Assembly: GCA_947462335.1 (NCBI GenBank)
Contig: OX381708.1
Coordinates: 8,246,001-8,310,000 of the forward strand
DNA length: 64,000 nucleotides
From: Harmothoe impar
Lineage: Eukaryota > Annelida > Polychaeta > Phyllodocida > Polynoidae
Reading direction: 5' to 3'
The notes beneath the pieces were generated by a model that worked only from the letters and a program-made list of their open reading frames with translations, was not told the origin of the DNA and ran no database searches. Shown piece after piece: positions 55,503 through 64,000 of the stretch; the stretch's first letter is position 1; each line of letters starts with the position of its first letter. A program made the translations under genes and the position numbers.

Positions 55503-58500
55503 GAATCATCAGAATCATCAGAATCATCATCAGAAACGGAATCATTATTGTCTTCTTCACTATCATCAGAAACATCATGAGAATCATCTTCAGAATCATC
55601 ATCAGAATCATCATCGGAATCATTTTCTTCACTATCAGCATTATTTGAATCAGCGTTGCTATCACTGTCATCGGAATCATTATTACTAGCTTCACGGTCC
55701 TCATTGTCTCTATCATCATCATTGTTGTCATCATCGATGCTGATGTCACTCTGGTCGCTCATCACAGACATGGGTCTGTCCTCCTGCTGTTCAGCTGGGC
55801 TGCTGTCCAGGTGGTCTGCAGGTGCATCTTGCTGCAGGAGGGGTGCCTGGTCACTGGTCTCCCACCCCTGCTGTGGCTGCACCAGGTTATCCTGGTAGAC
55901 GTTAGGGTCAGTGTACTCATATGGAGTAGCACCATATCCATCACCAGGGAACACCTCCTGGTTGTAGTTGTCATAGCTGACCTGGTTGTATCTGGATAAA
56001 ACAATACAGACAATGTTTAAATATTCAGTTTTCTTACCTCAATATCTCTAGTTGTATATGTCCAATACTAGGGTTGGCATGATGCACTAATGTAGGCTCA
56101 GCAAGTTACTCGCTGGTGCTGCATTATTGCATCGTAAGGTTGTAGCAGCATGACACCAACTATAAGCTATGTTTTAACAATAGCATTCAGTAGGGTTCTG
56201 TGTTCAGCCTAAGTTCACTAGATATCGGGACCTGGTTCATGGTTGGATCCTCACAGTAAAACTGCTGTAATACTAAACACATACTTCATGTCACTCATCC
56301 TGATATGGATTTACACCTCAACTTTAGTCCTACTAATAAATGCACAATACAGTTTTGCAATAATCATATACTTAGAAAAACTGAACTTCAAAGCTTGAAA
56401 CATATTAATCTCATAATGAGAGTCCTAACAAAATGACATACCCAGTTTCAGCATACCAGGCAGCCCAAGGGTCCTCAGGGTCGTCCAGGTCTGAGTCAAA
56501 GTCACTGACATCATCTTCCTTCTTCTCCTGACAACAGCGCACATAGTCCTTCCCGTACAAATACCCGTCTCTAAAGGTGGATGAAATAGCCTGCAATGAT
56601 AAAACAGTGAAGATATTTGGTGAGTCTAGCCATGACCATTTAGCCAACACATCTGGGGTTGTATTTATTTCAATGCTATTTCTCATGTACTATAGCTAAT
56701 CATTCCATTATTTTTTGCTTTAGATTCTTAGTAAACTAAGGCTGAGTGCGTGTTAATTTGACCCTGTAGTTCATATTCATAATCCATGTTTGTTTGAGGG
56801 TATTATTCCCTCAAAGATGCATATTACCCCTTTGCTGGCCTTGAAGGGTTAAGGTTTGTAAAAGACACTTATTCACAAACCTTCATAGCATGGTAGAGGA
56901 TGACTAGTATAGGAGGCAGCCCTAACAAGGCAAACATGGCCAGGAAGAAGGGCTGCTTGTACCAGCCTTCAACAAAAGGACCTCCATAGTAGAACATCCA
57001 GGGGGTGACCAGCTGCTGACGGGTGGTGGTGGATATGGGCGGGGCGGTGGTTGTACCTAAATATGCAGAAATTTCATTACTAAAGCTTTAGCATTTTATA
57101 CGATTTTATCACGATACCTTGCTATGACCTGAACTGCTGAAAACTAGTCAGGTCAGAATACAACAAATTCTCAAAGTTTGGTGTAGCCAATGCCTGCAGA
57201 TGATAATAATTAGAAAAAAATATACAATGTCCTTTTTACATCATTTCCAATCTAACATCTTGTGTTGACTAGAGTTGAGTTTGAGTTTATACTTCCATTG
57301 GCATTAAAAGTTTCAAATTCTATACAAATATTTTCAATGCCAAAATGCCACTTCATCAGCACAAATTAAAGACATCACTTACCTGTGTCAGTACCATTTG
57401 TAGTGTCATTGGCAGATGCAGATGTCATGTCACTGGTAGGCTCCCCTGTGTTGGTTGGTTCTCCTGTGATCGTCTGCCCAGCTGTGGTCACCCAGCCACC
57501 ATACGTGTCCTCATCTATCTGTCCATCATTGTCATCATCCAGGCCATTCCATTCTTCCTCGTCAGTGAAACCGTCACAGTCATTGTCCACTCCATCTTCA
57601 TTGACCTATAATGTTTAATATAGCTTTAGAGGTCACATTACATCACACTTCCCACTCACGGTCACTACAAGTTTGTCTACTGACTTTCTTGTATTGAACT
57701 CGATATAGGCCAAATTAGGCAGGAGCCCAGATAGTGTTGCACCAATGGCTTTAGTCAGGCGGTAAAGAGAGCTAATTAGAATTCCGATGCCCAGCAATTT
57801 TACAACTACATACGTCTACTTAGAACTTTTCTTTCTTAAATTGTCCATAACTAGACAATCAAATGTAGGTATCATATGAATTACGTGGAAATAGATACTT
57901 AGCCAACATTATATTCATTGCAAAAATGTATTTATTTTCAAAATGAGATTTTTATTTACCTCAGCAGTTAGCAAACACTTGTACTCATCCAGCGTCTTAG
58001 TGTCATACCCAATGTAAGTTGAGTAGGCATAATTGGGACCCTCATACCAGATCTCGGTCAGGAACAGCTGCAGATAAGTATATTATGTTTTTTTGTTAAT
58101 TTGGATGTGCTTCAGGAAACATGGTCTAAACGTTGGGACAGTTAGTCTTATCTAATTTCTTTCATGATATTACTAGGAATACCTCCCGAATTCGCTAATT
58201 GACTCATAGTTGTCACATTGAATCAAATATTACTTTGTGGTTTATATTGTCAAGTTCCCTTTCTTGTGATCAGTAAGTTTGCCTTTCAGATTTCGTGTTT
58301 AGAAAGTAATTCTGTTGAACAGCTACTTGAACAGGGATGAAGATTTCAAACTGATAGTGTACCTCTCCACCTGATGTTGTAAAACTAGCTGGAACATCGG
58401 AATCCATAGTCCCAAAGGCCATGTCAGGCATGTCTGAACCCAGCTGGCTAGTCACGGTCTGCCAGGTTATTTTTGACTGGTCAACCCCCAGGTTGGCCTC

Positions 58501-61500
58501 CTCTCCAGCTTTCATGACGGACCGCATTTTAATTGCCACTCCAGAGGGATGTGCATTCCATGCTCTGTAGATGCAAACAGTAGAATTATTGATAGACAAT
58601 ATAGGGGGTCATAGCTTATTATAAGTGTTGCTTATCCCATTGCATCAACTGAAATAAAGGGGTAATCCAATATACTGTGGTAATGTGCAAATATACTATT
58701 CAACTATGTTCTTCTTGAGCTAGCCCTTTCCTGGCCAGGCCAAGGTCTCTACCAGGGTTTATTCTTCAATCCAGATCGGGTTAACTTACCCCTGAGTCAC
58801 TTGAATGCCCACAGAACCACCTTACCAGACGGTATTACAATATTCAGATATATATGAAAATATAAAATAGGCCTGGTAGACTTGTGCCATAACCCATATG
58901 GGGTAAAGACCAAATATTGAACCAAGAATAACCTTCTGCAATCTTGGCTCTTGGTAGACCATCTCAGATTTTCATCCTCACTCAGTAGGATGATAGCCTG
59001 CTGAGCATCATCTGTAAATATGGGCTCAAAATTCTGAATGGTTCACAATGCCACCTCATTAATTTCAATTAGTATATGGGAGGGGAAGGTGGGCCGATGG
59101 AAAATTTGTGTATTAGACATGCATCTCTCCTATCATAGGAGAAGTACCTTGTAATGTGGGATGATACTCACTTGCCAATCAAAACAATTAACAACCATTA
59201 TTGAATTTGTCTTATATACTCACACAGATCCTCTTTGCTCCCAGGGAATAATATGAGACATCATTGAGTCCTTTCCTGGTGACTTAGCAAAGCGTGCAAC
59301 TTGGATGGGGTGATTTGACAGGATCAGGGTATTACTGCCAGCTCGAACTTTTATCGATCTTGAGCGTGTACCGGACAATGATATGTTTGGCTTTTGGACA
59401 TTATCAAACTGATATTGAACCCTCGTGTTAGGCCAGCGAGCTGTGGTCGAATGGAAAGAAGATAGATATAGTAATCATAAAGACATAAAGAGAGAATCAT
59501 ACATAAATAAATCCCCCATGATGAGTTTGGTTTTGTATTTATTACATATTGATATAGTCTAAATATTAGACAAAATAAGGTATGTTTTCATTACTTTTGC
59601 ATCAATACACCATAGACCCTGGTTTATAGAGACTATAGAAATGTTGACTTGGAGAATAATGCTTTTTAAACTTGGGTGCTACACCAACTAAGGGTTGAGA
59701 TATAATTATTTCTGTAATTTTTGTATTGGCTTCTTCATGAATCAGTCAGTATGAAAAAATTTAACCTTCCAGGACATTTGATCCCCCAGATTTGTTTTTC
59801 TGTGGGCCTGGCTAAATGTTTGCAGGCCCGGATCCCCCGGGGAAATGTTTGTATCAAGAAACGTAGTATGAAGCAAAAAATTAGATGGGAAATAATGTCA
59901 AATACAGGTTACTGGTATATATTTATCAAATCAATTTAATAGTCATAATTTTGTAAAATTTAGTGTTTCTTGTATATGATATTCAGGCTTTCTAGTTTAC
60001 TAAAACCTTAACAATGGTCCAATTTACAGGCCGTAAAAACTGACATGTAGCCCAGGATGAGAGCCAGCCATTGTGTCCGGCAGACACAGACTTTCTGCTG
60101 AACCACTAGGCATTTAGCCGCCTATAGCTGGTGTCCGGCAAGATTCCACATAGACTGTGAATACAGGAAGATTTCTATTTTTTAAGGCCGAAAGGGCCCA
60201 GGGGCGCCCTGATGGTTAGCTTGCGAAGCAATATATCTCTATTGGTCATAATTCCCAATACCCGTAATTGAGGCCTTATATTAATATTGTTGTCAGTTTA
60301 CAGGTATAGTCAGTACGGGTGCCGTCATTTTGTTTTAAGGTGTCACAACACAAATTTATGCATATATGTGATAACATTGATATTTACCAACCTTTTATAG
60401 GTCCTGAGGTTGATTATAACCATACCTATCCCCCCTAACATGGACACTAGGAATTCAATGGTTTTATTGGTTTGTTGCTAATACAGCTAGTTGCCAAGCA
60501 ACTGCTATTCTACTTGTTTATCTGCCTAGCAACACACATGTCCATGCTCCTGAGGTTAATTATAATCATACCTCCCCCCTCCTAAAATGGACCCAAGAAT
60601 TCAATGGTTCTATTGATTTGTTGCCAAGATAGCTGGTTGCCTAGCAACAGCTATTCTTATTACTTATCTGCCTAGCAACACACATTTCCATGCTCCTGAG
60701 GTTGATTTTAATCATATCTACCCCCCTAGTATGAACCCAAGGAATTCATAAGAACTACCATATTTGAAGTTAAATCATCCTTCCCCCTGATAACCTCCGC
60801 CTGCTTATTTGGTGTCATTAATGGGTCCCCTTCAAAAATACCCACCATGTAGACATTATGTTCCTTAAAATGAAAAAAATTTGGTTGCTGCCAAGTATAA
60901 AAATGCCTGAGGCATTTTTTTACGTGGCAACAACCGCAATTCTTGTTCATCAAAAGGATGAAATAAGAAGCACCCATGCCACTCTTTTCAAGTGATACTG
61001 GCTGTGTCTTCAAAGTTGATAATATTCCTCATGTGGCCTTAAAGATGGCCATATCAGCCCTATTTATTGTGTTATTATATGGCAGGGAGTATGTGATAGC
61101 AGACTGAATTTAATATATTTCTTTTATAATTAGAAATTACCAGATGTGAGATTAGTAAATAACAACATTAATAATGATTTTAATTTCTAAACACCAGCAT
61201 GCCTTTTGTGTAATAGACCCACTTACCAACAATTTTGATGGTGTTAACAGTAGCAGAGGTTCCTAAATAGTGGACAGCAAACTTGCGGCCCCAGGAGCTG
61301 GCAGGGAAGAGGCTGTCTGCTGAGTACTCTTCCTGTCCTGACACGCCAGATGTCACAAACAACCCTCCTGTACCTGAAATCTGACAAATATACAACACTG
61401 GGTATCAGATAATGCTAATGATAGACATCTGAATATTTTTACTAAAGACCCGTTTAAATGTTGCACAATGTATGAAATCTGTATGTTCTTTGCTCTGTTA

Positions 61501-63774
61501 TGATGCTTAAATGCAGACTCAATGCAACACTGGTAAATCTCTTACCAGGGCTGCTATTATGATGCATTATGCATTGAGAGGCTTTATGCGTTGAAATACC
61601 AAACTTTTTTAAGGGGTCAATGCATATATGGATAATGCCAACAATTAACTCTTCTTCATCAAAATTCAGCATTCATAGCATTTTAGGAGAAACTCTTGTA
61701 TCGACCTCACAATTAAAGTTTTTTCTTTCTTTGAAATCTATATACAAGGTAGCCTTGTATCAAGTTACCTGGGTATACTGGGCCACACACACTGAGTTCA
61801 TATAATAATTTGGCTTGGCTACCCACCAATAGGGGCACAACATTTTAATACCAACCACAGTTGGTAGTTGGAGTCTCCTATGAAAGGTTGATTAATTTTT
61901 CAGAGTCAAATGATTTTTCTTTTCTTTTAGATCTGTATACTTTAAAATATATATGTATTCTAAAAAATGTGCGAGGTTAATGTGGGGTAATTGGGTCACA
62001 GGTAAGATCAGATGAGACACCTAATGATGCCACCTAGGTGAAGATGGAGTAACTACAGGGTCTTGGAAGCAGAGCTTGCGGGGGAGGATGGACAAAACCG
62101 CTAGTAGTTATGCAGTTATAATGATGAACACCTAATTTTACTGTGAGAGTACTTTATTTTGCTTTTTACTCTTCTGCTTTTCACTCTCCCGCAAATCTTT
62201 AGACCCGTGGATATAATTGCTTTCACAGTAATCCCCATATATATTATCAATGCCTTCAAATTTATATAGTGGTAACGCAAAATAGAGTGAAGCATTAGAA
62301 GCACCACTCCCAATTTTACTCCCACTCCCAGCTGTAATGAAACGACAAGCTCACGTATGAAAAAGACAGTATTTACAAGAACTTGGGTTAATACAGTGTA
62401 GGAAGCCTTATATTTAGAAAATAATGATGTTTGGAAATGACCAGGGCAGCACTAGATCATGATAATGTTAAATTTTTGATTTCTCACCATGATCCCCGAG
62501 AGGTCGGCATCTGAAGTGATCTGCATATCCTCATATGCAGCCAGAACTTGTGTTTTTTTAGTTCTCCGCTCATATCGGATGTTGTCAAAGGTATAGTAGC
62601 CATGTTTTAAAATATAAATCTGAATAGGGTAAAACAGTAACAACGTATCTATACAAGTGACCCATAAATTATAAACAGTTACAAATCTCATTCAAAATGA
62701 TGCTCTTTTACAAATTAGAAATACAAACTGAATAAAACTGAATCAATATATTTATGTATCATATGGACATACATTTATTCTACTAGCTAAAGCAAGCTGA
62801 GAATATTTTTATATCTATATTGGTCATAATTCCCCTTACCCCAAATGAGTTCAATATAAAAACAAAGTATCACGAGCTGTAGTCCAGGTTATTCATCTAG
62901 AAAATTTATTTTAAACAACGGTCAGAACTGATTGCATTTGGAAACTGAAAATTGGCAATGGTGAAGTAAGAAGAACATTGACCTATATGTCCTCTTGGAG
63001 TGCAGCAATCATACGATGCATGATTGTGGCACCTGTGAGTGTCTTGCCCATGGTTTCCTTGTTTATCATGCTGACAAAATTACACACTTTATAAAGGTAC
63101 TTTGCTGCCCTCAAATGGTTAACAGAATAGAGTGAAGTATTGCACCTCAACAGTAGAGTTTTCAACAGCACTGATGGTAATGAAGTTGGTGCCATTTCCA
63201 GACTCAGGGGTCACTCCATAGTACAGCTTTCCAGGAAACCTAGTTTGTGGTATGGAGCATCCAAAGGCCTGGCCACCAATCTGAGTGCCAAAAGCTACAG
63301 GTTTCATGACGAGACAGGATGCTGTCAGTTTTAATGCTGGAATAAAAAGGACAGGAAAAAAGTTGTAAGGAAGACTAGGACACAGGTTCTGGTGACTTTC
63401 CTTTCTTAGAAATGCTAACGTAGCCATTTAATAATTCTATTTGAGGATTTATTCAAAGCTTCAATACTCACCTTTTCTCTGTTTTGATGAGCCTTTGGCT
63501 TCACAATTGTTAGGTATGCTGACATCCATCATAACACCATCGTTTAACACAGCTGTGACAGCTGACGAAACAGAATACGCTGGCCTTGTGACTTCAAGAT
63601 TACAAGTAGCACCACCCGCGCTAAGGCCAGAAAAGCTCAGTGCCTGCACCCCTGGTTCAGCATGGGGGAAAGTGAAGATGAACTCATTCCCATGGTCAAC
63701 GAGAGGAGCTGCAGGCCAGCTTGTAGGGAAGAAGTCAACATCAGGCGGTGACGGATCAGACCAGCTATAAGGTG
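55427..63774 (-). CDS. IgGFc-binding-domain transmembrane protein, 11 exons, 5' incomplete
   Basis: Exons in order: 63774-63472, 63336-63146, 62619-62488, 61380-61227, 59440-59224, 58564-58327, 58067-57960, 57605-57383, 57056-56881, 56590-56442, 55991-55427. All use GT/AG and the phases agree, giving about 818 residues. Exons 1-7 resemble the IgGFc-binding N-terminal domain (GNEFIFTFPHAE, SSWGRKFAVHYLG, HPIQVARFAKSP...WEQ). Exon 8 has a MopE-like Asp-rich motif (DNDCDGFTDEEEWNGLDDDN). Exon 9 has a Thr/Pro stalk and one membrane helix (FFLAMFALLGLPPILVILY). Exons 10-11 form an acidic tail ending in Asp/Ser repeats. It is probably a type I surface or mucosal-binding protein; the ligand is unknown. 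The signal peptide lies beyond 64000. The end of exon 6 (CAA|GTAGCT) is the least certain junction. Confidence 0.75.
55430..55540 (-). repeat. Trinucleotide-type repeat encoding the Asp/Ser tail
   Basis: Runs of TCA and TCATCAGAA on the plus strand encode DSDDSDD-type residues at the extreme C-terminus. The frame is kept to the TGA at 55427-55429. Length variation between individuals is likely. Confidence 0.7.
57471..57605 (-). other. MopE-like acidic metal-binding motif within exon 8
   Basis: Encodes VNEDGVDNDCDGFTDEE followed by NGLDDDNDGQIDEDTYGG, two DxDxDG-type loops. Such motifs follow IgGFc-binding domains in several marine invertebrate proteins and probably bind Ca2+; binding itself is inferred. 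Confidence 0.7.
59441..61226. other. Large intron containing a transposon
   Basis: Intron 4 of the IgGFc-binding-like gene. Apart from the Helentron-like copy at 60177-60947, it holds no recognisable gene. A short plus-strand open frame near 59721-59939 has no supporting features. Confidence 0.5.
60177..60947. mobile_element. Helentron/DINE-like element (short copy)
   Basis: It begins TTTAAGGCCGAAAGGGCCCA and shares TACGGGTGCCGTCATTTTG, about 2.5 units of the 146-bp minisatellite, and the terminal TTTTTTACGTGGCAACAACC hairpin half with the copy at 37821-40529. It lies in an intron. The left arm of the terminal hairpin has decayed here. Confidence 0.65.
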
Positions 63775-64000
63775 CTGCAGACAGAGGGAACAATATACAA
63801 TACATCACATATACCAGTTTATAATGGTTGGTAGGTGGCATGTTCACAACCTGATATTACTCATTTCTTATTTACCTTTAATCTCATGAATTCATCATCA
63901 AGGGAATCATCACCTCAACCAGGAAAACTGTATACATTCATGTTGCCTTCAAGCTCATCCCCAACAAAGTAATGCTACATTTTGTCAACCCTTTTGGAGT
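63775..64000. other. Intron or upstream sequence of the IgGFc-binding-like gene
   Basis: Begins with the acceptor TCTGTCTGCAG of the first visible exon (minus strand). No further exon was recognised before the window ends. Confidence 0.5.

Noticed and set aside
55379..55648. Plus-strand Ile/Arg-rich ORF opposite the last exon
   Set aside because: It is the antisense of the Asp/Ser trinucleotide repeat and has no independent support.
59721..59939. 72-residue plus-strand ORF in an intron
   Set aside because: No domain, no homologous copy in the window, and no splice or promoter evidence.

Overview
This is animal nuclear DNA. Genes carry GT-AG introns, intergenic distances are long, and roughly half of the sequence I can interpret consists of transposable elements or tandem repeats. 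Gene content (a tandem kelch-like family, a rhodopsin-class GPCR, an IgGFc-binding-domain membrane protein) and the abundance of short palindromic transposons fit an invertebrate deuterostome. An amphioxus (Branchiostoma)-type genome is my best guess, but that is inference and no species marker is present.

Layout. (1) 0.6-33 kb holds five intact, intron-free coding exons for BTB-BACK-Kelch proteins, all on the minus strand (578-2398, 4606-6396, 7848-9638, 25710-27527, 31068-32888). Each has a 3' splice acceptor just upstream of the ATG, so a separate 5' non-coding exon is expected. The Kelch halves form two classes (A: genes 1 and 4; B: genes 2, 3 and 5), but the BTB ends and the linkers group differently. 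This points to unequal crossing-over and gene conversion. Paired intergenic regions serve as filled and empty sites that expose a solo LTR and a MITE. (2) 10.75-22 kb is a Ty3/gypsy-type LTR retrotransposon inserted in a dispersed repeat upstream of kelch gene 3. It has a 5' LTR, primer-binding site, gag, and pol (PR-RT-RNaseH-IN), followed unusually by a hairpin-rich leader and a third ORF of about 1,050 residues with zinc-finger-like and coiled-coil regions. It carries several stops and frameshifts and has no recognisable 3' LTR. An octamer, CCTTCGGG, is scattered through the LTR and all ORFs in every frame. (3) 29-31 kb and 33.3-52.9 kb is a transposon and satellite landscape: palindromic AGGCCTAAAA elements, PIF/Harbinger-like MITEs (TTA duplications), TTAA-flanked TIR elements, hAT-like MITEs, a 415-bp higher-order satellite, and a Helentron-like element with an internal 146-bp minisatellite. 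Several are nested two or three deep. (4) 49.1-50.8 kb encodes a two-exon class A GPCR. (5) 55.4 kb to beyond the right edge is a multi-exon minus-strand gene. Its product has an IgGFc-binding-type extracellular region, a MopE-like Asp-rich metal-binding motif, one transmembrane helix, and an acidic Asp/Ser cytoplasmic tail.

How the genes relate. The kelch proteins are predicted CUL3 substrate adaptors whose Kelch face diversifies while the BTB/BACK part is homogenised. The GPCR and the IgGFc-binding-like protein are independent cell-surface genes. No operon-like or bacterial organisation is seen. All exon junctions were placed by eye from splice consensus and reading phase.
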